Assembly: GCA_018261735.1 (NCBI GenBank)
Contig: JAGTRM010000003.1
Coordinates: forward strand, 62,001-126,000
DNA from: Pseudomonadota bacterium
GTDB lineage: Bacteria > Pseudomonadota > Gammaproteobacteria > Burkholderiales > Chitinibacteraceae
DNA length: 64,000 nt
Reading direction: 5' to 3'
Part shown: positions 8,989-18,465 of the stretch, one piece after another
How positions within the stretch are numbered: position 1 is the first letter of the stretch
Layout of the letters: every line of letters begins with the position of its first letter
The notes under the pieces: generated by a model
The model's input: only the letters and a program-made list of their open reading frames with translations
Told to the model about the DNA's origin: nothing
Database searches by the model: none
Program-made: the position numbers and the translations under genes

Positions 8989-8992
<4 letters not shown>
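7673..8992 (-). CDS. sufD: Fe-S cluster assembly protein SufD
   Basis: A 439-residue subunit of the SufBC2D scaffold complex in the cytoplasm. The central and C-terminal parts form the right-handed beta-helix core shared with SufB, for example HTCVDHAVPRGTSHEFYKGIL, QQSDAFQTNCNLLLSEKAEI and KCGHGATVGQLDPEQIFYLR. The last of these carries the conserved HGATVG motif. It overlaps sufC by 4 bp upstream and sufS by 4 bp downstream. SufD has no known catalytic role of its own but is needed for iron acquisition by the scaffold. Confidence 0.95.
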
Positions 8993-9759
<767 letters not shown>

Positions 9760-9826
9760 CTATAAACACCTCAAAGAACCTGTTCTAGTGGTGTGCTTCT
9801 GAATTGATGAAGCTACCAAAATAACA

Positions 9827-9947
9827 CCGTCATTCCGGCGTACCCCAAGGGTATTTCCTTCGGGGCAAAGGCCGAAATCTGACCGAAGGGAATGCAGAGC
9901 CAGTTTGTGCGCGTGGCACTGGGTCCCGGCCTTCGCCGGGACGACGG
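9827..9947. repeat. REP-like palindromic element between sufB and sufC
   Basis: A 121-bp segment bounded by imperfect inverted repeats, CCGTCATTCCGGCG at the left and CGCCGGGACGACGG at the right (12 of 14 positions match). It contains an inner hairpin, GGTCCCGGCCTTCGCCGGGACG. Such GTCATTCC/GGCGAAGGCCGGGA sequences are typical dispersed extragenic palindromes in proteobacterial genomes. A short open frame across it encodes only repeat-derived peptide and is not a gene. The element interrupts the expected sufB-sufC junction on the transcribed strand. Confidence 0.8.
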
Positions 9948-9984
9948 CATCAGAATGGTTCCGGTATTGGCGAAGCACTACTCA

Positions 9985-11433
9985 TTAGCCAATACTGCCT
10001 TCCAGACTCACCCCCAGCAGCTTCTGCGCCTCCACCGCGAATTCCATCGGCAGTTTGTTGAACACCTCCTTGCAGAAGCCGTTCACGATCATCGATACCG
10101 CGTCCTCGGCGGAGATGCCGCGGCTCTGGCAATAGAACAGCTGGTCTTCGCCGATGCGCGAGGTGCTCGCCTCGTGCTCGACCCTGGCCGTGGGGTTCTT
10201 GACCTCGATATAGGGGAAGGTCGAAGCCATGCAGCGGTCACCCAGCAGCAGGGAATCGCACTGGGTATGATTGCGCGCATTCGTGGCACTGGCGGCGACT
10301 TTCACCAGCCCGCGATAGGCGTTGCGGCCATGGCCGGCCGAGATACCTTTCGAAACGATGGTGCTGCGCGTATTGCGGCCCAGATGGATCATCTTGGTGC
10401 CGGTATCGGCCTGCTGATAATGGTTGGTCAGCGCGACCGAGTAGAACTCGCCCACCGCGTTATCGCCCTGCAGGATCACGCTCGGATACTTCCAGGTAAT
10501 GGCTGAGCCGGTCTCGACCTGGGTCCAGGAAATCTTCGAATCCGCGCCGCGGCAATCGCCGCGCTTGGTCACGAAATTGTAGATGCCGCCGCGCCCTTCC
10601 TTATCGCCCGGATACCAGTTCTGCACCGTGGCATATTTGATCTGTGCGCCTTCGAGTGCGATCAGCTCGACCACGGCGGCGTGCAGCTGGTTTTCGTCGC
10701 GCATCGGCGCGGTGCAGCCTTCCAGGTAGCTCACGTAAGCATCGCGGTCGGCGATGATCAGCGTGCGCTCGAACTGGCCGGTGTTGCGGGCATTGATGCG
10801 AAAATAGGTCGAGAGCTCCATCGGGCAGCGCACGCCGGGCGGGATATAGCAGAACGAGCCGTCGGAAAACACCGCCGAGTTGAGGCTGGCAAAGAAATTG
10901 TCGGTATAGGGCACCACCGAACCGAGGTATTGCCGCACCAGATCCGGATGCTCGCGCACCGCCTCGGAAAAGGCGCAAAAGATGATACCGAGCTCGCCGA
11001 GCTTGTCCTTGAACGTGGTCGCTACCGAAACGCTGTCGAATACCGCATCCACCGCCACGCCGGCCAGCAGTTCGCGCTCTTCGAGTGGCACGCCGAGTTT
11101 TTCATAGGTGCGCAGCAGCTCCGGGTCGACATCGGCGAGACTCTGCGGGCCTTCCTTGCGCGATTTGGGCGCGGAGTAATAGGAAATAGCCTGGTAATCG
11201 ATCGGTGGGTGGCTGACAGTCGCCCAGTGCGGTTCGGTCATGGTCAGCCAATGCCGGTACGCCTTGAGTCGCCATTCCAGCATGAATTCCGGCTCTTCCT
11301 TCTTGGCCGAAATCAGCCGGATCACCTCCTCATTGAGGCCGCGCGGCACAGCATCGGCTTCCAGCTGCGTAAAGAAGCCGTGCTTGTAATCCTGGCTGAT
11401 CAGGTCGTCGAGATTCAGGATTGGCGTTGCCAT
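9985..11433 (-). CDS. sufB: Fe-S cluster assembly protein SufB
   Basis: Main scaffold subunit of SufBC2D, 482 residues. The beta-helix core includes [20 protein letters not shown] and [32 protein letters not shown] contains the Cys needed for sulfur transfer in E. coli SufB. The C-terminal [20 protein letters not shown] is a hallmark. ATG 11433 was chosen over the ATG at 11451 because AAGGAG lies about 8 bp upstream. It is the first gene of the SUF operon. No iscR- or sufR-type regulator and no sufA precede it. Confidence 0.96.
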   Translation of the reverse strand: MATPILNLDDLISQDYKHGFFTQLEADAVPRGLNEEVIRLISAKKEEPEFMLEWRLKAYRHWLTMTEPHWATVSHPPIDYQAISYYSAPKSRKEGPQSLADVDPELLRTYEKLGVPLEERELLAGVAVDAVFDSVSVATTFKDKLGELGIIFCAFSEAVREHPDLVRQYLGSVVPYTDNFFASLNSAVFSDGSFCYIPPGVRCPMELSTYFRINARNTGQFERTLIIADRDAYVSYLEGCTAPMRDENQLHAAVVELIALEGAQIKYATVQNWYPGDKEGRGGIYNFVTKRGDCRGADSKISWTQVETGSAITWKYPSVILQGDNAVGEFYSVALTNHYQQADTGTKMIHLGRNTRSTIVSKGISAGHGRNAYRGLVKVAASATNARNHTQCDSLLLGDRCMASTFPYIEVKNPTARVEHEASTSRIGEDQLFYCQSRGISAEDAVSMIVNGFCKEVFNKLPMEFAVEAQKLLGVSLEGSIG

Positions 11434-11509
11434 CTGCGGACTCCTTGTCATGACGCGAAGCGCTTTGCGCCATGTCCAGCTGATTAATCGCGATTCCGTT
11501 CAGACTGAA

Positions 11510-11529
11510 ATTATTGAGAATGGTTCTTA
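11510..11529 (-). promoter_or_regulatory. Possible Fur box upstream of sufB
   Basis: TTGAGAA-TGG-TTCTTAA (about 11513-11529) is an imperfect 7-3-7 palindrome with 6 of 7 pairs, close to the TGAGAATNNTTCTCA form of Fur-binding sites. It lies about 80 bp upstream of the sufB start, where a promoter is expected. Iron control of SUF operons by Fur is known in enterobacteria; its role here is inference from one short site. Confidence 0.4.
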
Positions 11530-11533
11530 AATA

Positions 11534-11857
11534 CCCCAACCACCCGCCACTGCTGAAGTTCAGTTGTTATTCATGACAACACGGCAATGCCACATTTTGA
11601 GCGTAGACCGGGATAAGAAGATTGAACGGGAGAACGTGGAAAAACCCGCTGCGATGCCATGCATGGATCGATTTCTGGCTCGCCCGCAGACCTTGCGATC
11701 ATTTGTCGTTATTCCTCAACCGGATAGCCGGCTCCGTCCGGGCTGTATCTTTTTCCGTCCAGAGCCCATAGTAAAAAATGCATGCCCGAAACAGCACGCC
11801 TTGCCGCGGCTAGCCTGCTTGCCTCGTCGTGGCTCAGCATTGGAAAGGAGATTCAAC
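11534..11857. other. Intergenic region between sufB and gnd, no gene seen
   Basis: About 320 bp between the divergent sufB promoter region and gnd. One plus-strand frame stays open across most of it and runs into gnd, but it has no recognisable protein character and no ribosome site at its start. No convincing RNA structure is visible apart from short A/T-rich runs. The part nearest gnd ends with AAAGGAG, the gnd ribosome-binding site. Confidence 0.5.
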
Positions 11858-12889
11858 ATGCAGCTCGGTATGATTGGTTTGGGGCGCATGGGCGCCAACA
11901 TGACGCGCCGCCTGCTTCAGGGCGGACACGAATGCGTGGTTCATGATGTGGACATCCGGGCCGTTGCGGCAATGACCGAACACGGCGCCATCGGCACGGC
12001 GGCGCTGGAGGAGCTGGTAGCAAGGCTGCCGAAACCTTGCGCCATCTGGCTGATGGTGCCGGCCGCGCTCGTCGATCCAGTGCTGGCAAAACTGGTTCCC
12101 CTGCTGCAGGCGGGCGACATCGTGATAGATGGCGGCAACTCGCATTACCACGACGATATCCGGCGCAGCGCCGAGTTGCAGACGGCCGGCATTCACTATG
12201 TGGATGTGGGCACCAGCGGCGGCATTGCAGGACTGGAGCGCGGATATTGCCTGATGATCGGCGGCGAGCCCGAAATTGTGCAGCGCCTGTCGCCGATTTT
12301 TGAGACGCTCACGCCCGGAGCCGATGCCGCCAGCACCACACCAGGGCGAAATCATTCCGCCAGTACGGCCGTGCGGGGATACCTGCATTGTGGTACGCAC
12401 GGTGCAGGGCACTTCGTCAAAATGGTTCACAACGGCATCGAGTACGGCCTGATGGCAGCCTACGCCGAAGGCATGAATATCCTGCGCAATGCCAATGCCG
12501 GCAGCCGAATCCGCACTGCCGATGCAGAGACTGCGCCCTTGCGCCACCCCGAGCATTACCAGTACCCGCTGGATTTACCCGAGATCGCCGAGGTCTGGCG
12601 TCGCGGCAGCGTGATCGGATCATGGCTGCTCGATCTCACCGCCGCCGCATTGGTCGCAGATCCCGCGCTCGCAGGCTATGCCGGCCGGGTCTCCGATTCC
12701 GGCGAAGGGCGCTGGGCCATTGCCGCCGCAATTGATGAGGGCGTACCGGTACCGGTCTTGAGCGCCGCGCTTTACGCGCGTTTCAGCTCGCGCGATGCGA
12801 GCGATTTCGCCAACCGGATGCTGTCTGCAATGCGCCAGGAGTTCGGCGGCCATGTGGAAAATGTGGCTGAAAAACCTGAACAAAGTTAG
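11858..12889 (+). CDS. gnd: 6-phosphogluconate dehydrogenase (decarboxylating), short type
   Basis: Oxidises 6-phosphogluconate to ribulose 5-phosphate with release of CO2 in the pentose phosphate pathway. The 343-residue protein opens with the dinucleotide motif GMIGLGRMGANM and carries DGGNSHYHDDIRR, VGTSGGIAGLERGYCLMIGG and HFVKMVHNGIEYGLM (with the catalytic Lys and substrate loop). It is the short, YqeC/GntZ-like class of about 300 residues, not the 470-residue Gnd. An insertion of about 30 residues (DAASTTPGRNHSASTAVRGY) precedes the catalytic loop. ATG 11858 has AAAGGAG 8 bp upstream. Cofactor preference for NAD over NADP is not settled. Confidence 0.92.
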   Translation: MQLGMIGLGRMGANMTRRLLQGGHECVVHDVDIRAVAAMTEHGAIGTAALEELVARLPKPCAIWLMVPAALVDPVLAKLVPLLQAGDIVIDGGNSHYHDDIRRSAELQTAGIHYVDVGTSGGIAGLERGYCLMIGGEPEIVQRLSPIFETLTPGADAASTTPGRNHSASTAVRGYLHCGTHGAGHFVKMVHNGIEYGLMAAYAEGMNILRNANAGSRIRTADAETAPLRHPEHYQYPLDLPEIAEVWRRGSVIGSWLLDLTAAALVADPALAGYAGRVSDSGEGRWAIAAAIDEGVPVPVLSAALYARFSSRDASDFANRMLSAMRQEFGGHVENVAEKPEQS

Positions 12890-12963
12890 GTTCTGTCTCA
12901 GAGACTAATAAAATAACAACGTAGCGCAGGACAAACCCCGTCTTGCATCCGAAAGGTATCTCC

Positions 12964-13740
12964 ATGTGCCAATTGCTGGGCATGAACTGCAATGTCCCGA
13001 CCGATATCATGTTTTCCTTTGAAGGTTTCCATCGCCGTGGCGGCTTGACCGACGAGCATGCCGACGGCTGGGGCATTGCTTTTTTTGAGGAAGATGGCTG
13101 GCGGGTGTTTCTGGACAACCAGCCATCGGCCACCTCGCAAGTGGCGCGCTTCGTGCGCGAATACCCGATCAAAAGCCGCTGTGTGATCGCTCATATCCGC
13201 AAGGCGACGCAAGGCAAGGTAAGCCTCGCCAATACCCACCCGTTCCGGCGCGAATTGTGGGGCAAGGAATGGATCTTTGCGCATAACGGCAACCTGACCA
13301 GCCTGCCCGATCACCAAGGTGCGCGACGCTTTCAGCCCATCGGCAACAGCGATAGCGAGCAGGCCTTTTGCTGGCTGCTTGATCAGATAGCCCAAACCTA
13401 TCCTGCCGCGCCCAGCGCCGAGGAACTATTGCCGCGACTGCAGCAGTGGGCCGCGCTACTAGCCCAATCCGGGACTTTCAATTTCCTCCTGGGCTGGAAC
13501 GATACGCTGTTTGCCCACTGCAGCACCCAGCTCTGGTACATCACCCGGCAGGCGCCCTTTACCGTTGCGCATCTGGCCGATGCCGATCTTGCCGTGGATT
13601 TCTCGCAAGTCACCACGCTGAACGACCGCGTGGCTGTGATAGCCACCCAGCCATTGACCGACAACGAACAATGGATCCCGTTCAAGCAGGGCGAGCTGCT
13701 GATGTTCCGGGATGGCCAGCTGATCGGGCTGCGTACGTGA
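12964..13740 (+). CDS. Class II glutamine amidotransferase (YafJ-like)
   Basis: A 258-residue N-terminal-nucleophile glutaminase domain standing alone. The ATG at 12964 was chosen because it places Cys at position 2 (MCQLLGMNCN), the nucleophile exposed after Met removal; the ATG 21 bp upstream would bury it. Other class II motifs are HRRGGLTDEHADGWGIAFF, AHIRKATQGKVSLANTHPF, FAHNGNL and GNSDSEQAFCWLL. Relatives such as E. coli YafJ have no firmly assigned acceptor substrate. It follows gnd by 74 bp and may be cotranscribed with it. Confidence 0.9.
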   Translation: MCQLLGMNCNVPTDIMFSFEGFHRRGGLTDEHADGWGIAFFEEDGWRVFLDNQPSATSQVARFVREYPIKSRCVIAHIRKATQGKVSLANTHPFRRELWGKEWIFAHNGNLTSLPDHQGARRFQPIGNSDSEQAFCWLLDQIAQTYPAAPSAEELLPRLQQWAALLAQSGTFNFLLGWNDTLFAHCSTQLWYITRQAPFTVAHLADADLAVDFSQVTTLNDRVAVIATQPLTDNEQWIPFKQGELLMFRDGQLIGLRT

Positions 13741-13821
13741 TAGAACCCACCCAATCCATATCCGTGCCAGAACCGCTCCGGACACGCATAATACGCACCA
13801 TGCTTTTAAGTGAGATTTCCC

Positions 13822-14295
13822 TTGAACAATAACGACGTGATGCGCAGCCTGCGCTATGCCATGGATATCAGCGATACGGCCATCGTGCAGCTGATCAAAC
13901 TCAGCGGCGGCCATGCCGAAAAAGCCGAGATCATCGGCATGATGAAAAAGGAAGAAGAGCCCGGCTATCTGTCTTGCGACGATGCCATGCTGAATGCTTT
14001 TCTGGATGGGCTGATCATTCAGAAACGCGGCCCCAAAACATCCGAACCAGGCCAGGAACAAGCCGTAGAAATGCGACTGGACAACAATGTCATCCTCAAG
14101 AAACTCCGGGTGGCGTTCATGCTCAAGGAAGAGGATATCGAGGCACTGATGAAACTGGCCGACTTCAGCGTTTCCCGCCCTGAAATCAGCGCGCTGTTCC
14201 GCAAGCCCGGCCACAAGAATTACCGGCCCTGCGGCGACCAGTTTCTGCGCTATTTCCTGAAAGGGCTGACCCTCAAGCAAAGAGTCATCAGCTAG
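13822..14295 (+). CDS. DUF1456 family protein, YehS-like
   Basis: A 157-residue protein made of two similar DUF1456 repeats of about 65 residues: NNDVMRSLRYAMDISDTAIV and LDNNVILKKLRVAFMLKEED. Each is followed by a segment with conserved FLxGLI/FLKGLT. The C-terminal CGDQFLRYFLKGL matches E. coli YehS as I recall it. The start is taken as TTG 13822, giving MNNNDVMRSL in line with YehS; GTG at 13810 is the alternative. Function is unknown. It lies 81 bp after the amidotransferase. Confidence 0.85.
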   Translation: MNNNDVMRSLRYAMDISDTAIVQLIKLSGGHAEKAEIIGMMKKEEEPGYLSCDDAMLNAFLDGLIIQKRGPKTSEPGQEQAVEMRLDNNVILKKLRVAFMLKEEDIEALMKLADFSVSRPEISALFRKPGHKNYRPCGDQFLRYFLKGLTLKQRVIS

Positions 14296-14309
14296 ACGCT
14301 GAAAATAAA

Positions 14310-14536
14310 GAAGCTCCGCACGGCGGGGCTTCAGATTGCTGGTAAATCCCATCGTGCAGCACATCGAGCGTTAGCGAGGCTCTTCCTCCGGAAGGAGGAA
14401 GCGGGGATGGAGGGAATCAATCCAAGAAGGCTGCGGGTTGCCGCACATGGTGAAATCGGTCGAGCTTGCTCGAGCGTGCCCATCTGGGATACTTGCCACT
14501 TTGTTTGCAGCCTAAAGCCCCGCAATGCGGGGCTTC
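14310..14536. other. Hairpin-flanked non-coding segment, possible structured RNA or inserted element
   Basis: Two related hairpins bound this segment: GAAGCTCCGC-ACG-GCGGGGCTTC (14310-14332) and AAGCCCCGC-AAT-GCGGGGCTT (14515-14535). They share the direct repeat GCGGGGCTTC. Between them are CTTCCTCC-GGAA-GGAGGAAG, CGAGC-TT-GCTCG, CCCA-TC-TGGG and a long-range GGCTGC/GCAGCC pairing. The flanking hairpins could simply be terminators for yehS (plus) and the yhcH-like gene (minus). The interior has no recognisable gene; a 64-residue open frame on the minus strand shows no family resemblance I know. Confidence 0.5.
14515..14535. terminator. Bidirectional terminator-like hairpin after the YhcH gene
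   Basis: Perfect 9-bp stem AAGCCCCGC/GCGGGGCTT with a 3-nt loop, followed by TTTAGG on the minus strand and CTTC on the plus strand. It lies 22 bp past the stop of the YhcH-family gene and most likely ends that transcript. Confidence 0.7.
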
Positions 14537-14556
14537 TTCAAAACAAGGCGCAGAGA

Positions 14557-15033
14557 TTACAGACCGAGCAGGCTGCGGTGCACCTTCACCACCACCTTGC
14601 GGTATGGGGTCTGGTCGCTGATGGCCACGCAGGGGCGATGCAGTTCGCCCGGCATGAACACGGCATAGGCACCGGGATCAAGATCAATGAAGAATTCGTT
14701 GGCCGGATCCGGATAGAAGGCAATGTCATTGGCTTCAAGGCGGTCATCGCTGGGTTCAAGGCCGGCTTGCGGCAGTGAAACACCCAAGCGTTCGCGGGCG
14801 GTGAGCGGCGTCTGAATATCAGCGTAGGTGTAATGCGCTTCGCTCTTGCTTGCATTCAGCATGCGCGGGATAGCGTCCTGCACCATGTAAAACAACTTGT
14901 CGCCGTCGATTTCATAACGTCCCGGCTCCAGCTTGCTCAGATCTTGTTGTTGCAGTACTTCGAGGGCACGTACAACCGCGGCCGGCAAGAACGATTTTTG
15001 CGCGGACAAATCAGAAAACAACCCAGTAATCAT
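14557..15033 (-). CDS. YhcH/YjgK/YiaL family protein
   Basis: A 158-residue cupin-like protein of the YhcH/YjgK/YiaL (DUF386) family. Relatives occur in sialic acid and sugar operons, and some are proposed sugar anomerases, but most are uncharacterised. Visible family segments are LEPGRYEIDGDKLFYMVQ, EAHYTYADIQ, NEFFIDLDPGAYAVFMPGE and LHRPCVAISD, with His and Glu residues that could bind a metal. ATG 15033 has AAGGAGG about 6 bp upstream and was preferred over the ATG at 15060. No sugar catabolic genes are adjacent, so the substrate is unclear. Confidence 0.88.
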   Translation of the reverse strand: MITGLFSDLSAQKSFLPAAVVRALEVLQQQDLSKLEPGRYEIDGDKLFYMVQDAIPRMLNASKSEAHYTYADIQTPLTARERLGVSLPQAGLEPSDDRLEANDIAFYPDPANEFFIDLDPGAYAVFMPGELHRPCVAISDQTPYRKVVVKVHRSLLGL

Positions 15034-15202
15034 GACGACCTCCTTGTTCGAAAGCAGCAATCATACTGCCATGGCAGATTGCGGCAAAGCCTCAAGCGTG
15101 AATAAGTACGCCCGTTGCGCACATTGACCGGCAGCAAGATTTTTCCGCAAAAAACATGCTGTAATTGGCATTCATTCTCACAACCCCAATACAGGCACCA
15201 CC

Positions 15203-15445
15203 ATGAGCGAATCCATCCATGGCCACGAAGTCATGCATTTCATGCTTGAACGCGGTGGCAAATTTACCCGTCAAAGCCTGGAGCAAGCCATTATCGGCCG
15301 CTTTGGCGCCGAGGCCCGTTTTCACACCTGCAGTGCGGAAGGCATGGATGCCGCTACCTTGATCGATTTTCTGGCCAAGAAAGGCAAATTCGTCGAGAGC
15401 GCAGAAGGCTTCAACACGGAACCGGATAAAATCTGCAACCACTGA
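15203..15445 (+). CDS. YecH-like metal-binding protein (DUF2492)
   Basis: An 80-residue soluble protein resembling E. coli YecH (DUF2492). Cys and His residues suited to metal binding occur at IHGHEVMHFML, RFHTCSAEGM and the C-terminal CNH. It sits alone between the divergent YhcH gene and a strong terminator. Function is unknown; metal binding is suggested by the family name and residue pattern only. Confidence 0.85.
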   Translation: MSESIHGHEVMHFMLERGGKFTRQSLEQAIIGRFGAEARFHTCSAEGMDAATLIDFLAKKGKFVESAEGFNTEPDKICNH

Positions 15446-15467
15446 TCCGTGTTTGATAGCACAATCG

Positions 15468-15493
15468 AAAAAGCTGCCTTCGGGCAGCTTTTT
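15468..15493. terminator. Bidirectional terminator between yecH-like gene and tcdA
   Basis: Perfect stem AAAAAGCTGCC/GGCAGCTTTTT with a TTCG tetraloop. T-tracts on both strands let it end the yecH-like gene (plus) and the tcdA transcript (minus). Confidence 0.9.
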
Positions 15494-15523
15494 GTTATTC
15501 AATCAACGACACAGGCAATATTC

Positions 15524-16312
15524 TCATTGGGTTTTCCGGGCCAGCGCCCGCAACACATGTGCGGCCGCGGCAAAACCAAAAGTGCCGGTCACGCAAACCG
15601 AGGCGCCGAAGCCGCCGGTGCAATCGAGCCGCACCGCGCCCTCGCCTTGCGGCTTCTGGGCGCAGACACTGCCATCGGCCTGCGGGTAGACCAGAGGCTC
15701 AGTCGAATAGACGCAATCGACACCCATTTTTTTCTCGCCCCTTGGAAAGCCATAGTCGCGACGCAGGCTGGCGCGCACCTTGGAGGCGAGCGGATCCTGC
15801 GTGGTTCGCGCCAAATCTTCGACGCGAATCTGGGTCGGGTCAGTCTGGCCACCAGCGCCGCCTGCCATGAGGATAGGCAGCTTGCGCGCCTTGCAGGCGG
15901 CGATCAACGCGGCCTTGGTCTTGACGCTGTCGATCGCATCGATCACGTAGTCGTAACCGTGGCTCAAATGCTCGTCGAAGTTTTCCGGCGCGATGAAATC
16001 CTCGATCATGTTCACGCGGCAATCCGGATTGATCGCGCGGATGCGTTCGGCCAGCGCGACCACTTTCATGCGCCCGAAATTGCCGTCGTGCGCCGGCAGC
16101 TGGCGGTTGGTATTGGATACACAGATATCGTCGAGATCGATCAGGGTGATATGGCCAATCGCCGAACGCGCCAGCGCCTCCGCCGCCCAGGAACCTACCC
16201 CGCCCACGCCGATCACGCAGACATGCGCCGCGCGGAAACGCGTCAACGCCGCCCGGCCATACAAGCGGGCAATGCCCCCGAAACGGCGTTCAAAACTGTC
16301 ATCCAGCATCAA
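15524..16312 (-). CDS. tcdA: tRNA threonylcarbamoyladenosine dehydratase (TcdA/CsdL)
   Basis: ThiF/E1-like enzyme of 262 residues that uses ATP to cyclise t6A37 of tRNA to ct6A. The adenylate-binding motif [16 protein letters not shown], the strand [15 protein letters not shown] and [18 protein letters not shown] are typical. A C-terminal [18 protein letters not shown] is also family-like. It overlaps rimO by 4 bp, so both are cotranscribed and both modify the translation apparatus. In E. coli the gene (csdL) adjoins csdA-csdE; here a SufE/desulfurase pair lies about 10 kb away. Confidence 0.93.
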   Translation of the reverse strand: MMLDDSFERRFGGIARLYGRAALTRFRAAHVCVIGVGGVGSWAAEALARSAIGHITLIDLDDICVSNTNRQLPAHDGNFGRMKVVALAERIRAINPDCRVNMIEDFIAPENFDEHLSHGYDYVIDAIDSVKTKAALIAACKARKLPILMAGGAGGQTDPTQIRVEDLARTTQDPLASKVRASLRRDYGFPRGEKKMGVDCVYSTEPLVYPQADGSVCAQKPQGEGAVRLDCTGGFGASVCVTGTFGFAAAAHVLRALARKTQ

Positions 16313-17655
16313 AGAAGTTCCGCATCCAGATCGTGTTCAGAAGCGCCAATAATACGCACTTTCACCAAGTCGCCCACAGAAACCCGGCCGCTACCGGCCT
16401 TGAAGCGCACCACACCATCGATTTCCGGCGCATCGGCATAGCTGCGCGCCAGCACCTGCGTGCCCATCTGCTTGCCGAACTTGATCACCGGATTCACGGC
16501 ATCGACCAGCACGGTCATTTCCTGCCCCACGCGACGCGCCAGCTTGCGCGCACTGATCTGCGCCTGTTTTTCCATGAAACGACGGCGGCGGTCTTCCTTG
16601 ATTTCTTCCGGCACCGGATCGGGCAATTCGTTGGCCTTGGCGCCCTCGACCGGCGAGTAGGCAAAGCAACCCACGCGGTCGAGCTCGGCCTCTTCCAGGA
16701 AAGCCAGCAGCTCTTCGAATTCGGCCTCGGTTTCGCCCGGAAAGCCGACGATGAAAGTCGAACGCAGCACGATATCCGGGCAGATTTCTCGCCATTTATG
16801 AATGCGCGCCAGCACGTTCTCGGCATCGCCGGGGCGCTTCATCAGCTTGAGGATGCGCGGACTGGCATGCTGGAACGGAATGTCCAGGTACGGCAGCAGT
16901 TTGCCTTCTGCCATCAGCGGGATCACCTCGTCCACATGCGGATAGGGGTAAACGTAATGCAGCCGCACCCACAGACCGAGCTTGGCGAGTTCGGTCACCA
17001 GCTCGGTCATGCGCGTTTTGACCGGGCGACCGTTGTGGAAAGCGGTGCGGTATTTCACATCGACGCCATAGGCGCTAGTGTCCTGCGAGATCACCAACAG
17101 TTCCTTCACGCCGGATTGCGCCAGGAGTTCAGCCTCGCGCAGCACCTCGTTGGCCGGGCGCGAAACCAGATCGCCGCGCAAGGAGGGAATAATGCAGAAG
17201 GTGCAGCGGTGGTTGCAGCCCTCAGAAATCTTCAGATAAGCAAAGTGCTTGGGCGTGAGGCGGATGCCGGCAGGCGGAACCAGATCGACAAACGGATCGT
17301 GTGGCTTGGGCAGGTACTCGTGCACATGCGTCATCACCTCGTCCTTGGCATGCGGGCCAGTCACGGCCAGCACCTTCGGATGCGCCTGCTGCACCATGTC
17401 GCCGCGTGCACCCAGGCAGCCGGTCACGATTACCTTGCCGTTTTCCTTGAGCGCCTCGCCGATCGCATCGAGCGATTCCTGCACGGCGCTATCGATGAAA
17501 CCGCAGGTATTGACCACGACCAGATCGGCATCATCGTAGGTCTTGGAAATCAGGTAACCCTCGGCGCGCAACTGGGTGAGGATCTGTTCGGAATCCGAGG
17601 CAGCCTTCGGACATCCGAGGCTGACGAATCCAACTTTGGGGGTAATGGGCATCAC
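16309..17655 (-). CDS. rimO: Ribosomal protein S12 methylthiotransferase RimO
   Basis: Radical SAM enzyme of 448 residues that methylthiolates the conserved Asp of ribosomal protein S12. It has three parts: an N-terminal UPF0004 domain with cysteines in [18 protein letters not shown] and VTGCLGARG for the auxiliary cluster; a radical SAM domain with [20 protein letters not shown] (CxxxCxxC); and a C-terminal TRAM domain ending in [20 protein letters not shown]. Sequence details (GCPKA, IPSLRGD) favour RimO over MiaB. The second Met (17652) may be the true start. It needs two [4Fe-4S] clusters. Confidence 0.96.
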   Translation of the reverse strand: MMPITPKVGFVSLGCPKAASDSEQILTQLRAEGYLISKTYDDADLVVVNTCGFIDSAVQESLDAIGEALKENGKVIVTGCLGARGDMVQQAHPKVLAVTGPHAKDEVMTHVHEYLPKPHDPFVDLVPPAGIRLTPKHFAYLKISEGCNHRCTFCIIPSLRGDLVSRPANEVLREAELLAQSGVKELLVISQDTSAYGVDVKYRTAFHNGRPVKTRMTELVTELAKLGLWVRLHYVYPYPHVDEVIPLMAEGKLLPYLDIPFQHASPRILKLMKRPGDAENVLARIHKWREICPDIVLRSTFIVGFPGETEAEFEELLAFLEEAELDRVGCFAYSPVEGAKANELPDPVPEEIKEDRRRRFMEKQAQISARKLARRVGQEMTVLVDAVNPVIKFGKQMGTQVLARSYADAPEIDGVVRFKAGSGRVSVGDLVKVRIIGASEHDLDAELL

Positions 17656-17692
17656 TATTCTCCGGTGCGAACACTGACTCCTGGCAGTGGCG

Positions 17693-17726
17693 CAAAAACA
17701 AAACGGGCATGCCGCAGGGCATGCCC
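17693..17726 (-). terminator. Terminator downstream of phaR
   Basis: On the minus strand GGGCATGCC-CTGC-GGCATGCCC is a perfect 9-bp stem followed by GTTTTGTTTTTG. It lies 32 bp after the phaR stop, before the rimO start. Confidence 0.85.
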
Positions 17727-17758
17727 ATCAGAACCGGATGCGATTCTAAATCAACCTG

Positions 17759-18391
17759 TTAAGAGTTGGTAGCCGGTTTGCGCCGGGAGCTTGCACGCGG
17801 TTTGACCGGATCAGGCTCAACTGCGGCTTCGGCTTTCTTTTCCGGTGCCGGCGCTGACGTCGGCTCGGCTTCGGCGCCAAATGAACTTTGGCCCTTTTCT
17901 TTCATTTGTTCCTGCATCTGCATGAACATGCTGGCGCCGCTTTCCAGGTAATCGCCCATCATTTTTTGCAGTGCCGGCCCCTGGAATTTCATGAAGTCGC
18001 CCCACAGGCCAGGATTGGCAAAACTCGAAGCATCACCCTGCATCACCGACTTGGCCTGCTCGTTCACCTTGCCCTGCATTTCCATGAACAGGTGCAGGTT
18101 CTTATCCAGGAAATTACCCATCAATCCCTGCATGGCATTGCCATAGAAGCGGATCATCTGGGTTAGCGCATCGTGCGAAAACATCGGCATCGCCCCCGCT
18201 TCCTCGTCCATGATGATCTGCATCAGCACGCTGCGGGTAAGGTCTTCACCGGAACGCGCATCCAATACCTGGATATCCACGCTGTCCAGAACCAGTTGTT
18301 TCACATCGGCCAACGTGATGTAACAGCTGGTGGAAGTATCGTAAAGACGACGGTTGGGGTATTTCTTGATGACACGTTTTTCGGCGTTCAT
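17759..18391 (-). CDS. phaR: Polyhydroxyalkanoate synthesis repressor PhaR
   Basis: DNA-binding repressor that represses phasin genes and is released when it binds nascent PHA granules. The N-terminal part, KRVIKKYPNRRLYDTSTSCYITLADVKQLV, is the PHB/PHA accumulation regulator DNA-binding domain, followed by the DLTRSVLMQIIMDEEA segment. The rest is Met/Gln-rich and amphipathic (MQEQMKEKG), ending in a Lys/Ala/Pro tail. Start ATG 18391 gives 210 residues; an upstream extension has no family similarity. It is divergent from a phasin gene, its expected target. Confidence 0.94.
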   Translation of the reverse strand: MNAEKRVIKKYPNRRLYDTSTSCYITLADVKQLVLDSVDIQVLDARSGEDLTRSVLMQIIMDEEAGAMPMFSHDALTQMIRFYGNAMQGLMGNFLDKNLHLFMEMQGKVNEQAKSVMQGDASSFANPGLWGDFMKFQGPALQKMMGDYLESGASMFMQMQEQMKEKGQSSFGAEAEPTSAPAPEKKAEAAVEPDPVKPRASSRRKPATNS

Positions 18392-18465
18392 GACAGAGGT
18401 CCAAAACAAGACAATTTCGTTATAGCACGGGATATCCGGGCACATGGGAACAGACTAAATTTACC

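Noticed and set aside
9760..9978. A 72-codon minus-strand frame between sufB and sufC
   Set aside because: Its peptide (VVPAKAGTQ and similar) is the usual translation of a dispersed palindromic repeat, not a protein.
11564..11857. An N-terminal extension of the 6-phosphogluconate dehydrogenase
   Set aside because: The extension has no similarity or ribosome site, while ATG 11858 has a strong one and yields the canonical dinucleotide-binding start.
14331..14525. A 64-codon minus-strand frame between the two hairpins
   Set aside because: No family resemblance and no clear ribosome site; the stretch is better described as structured non-coding sequence.
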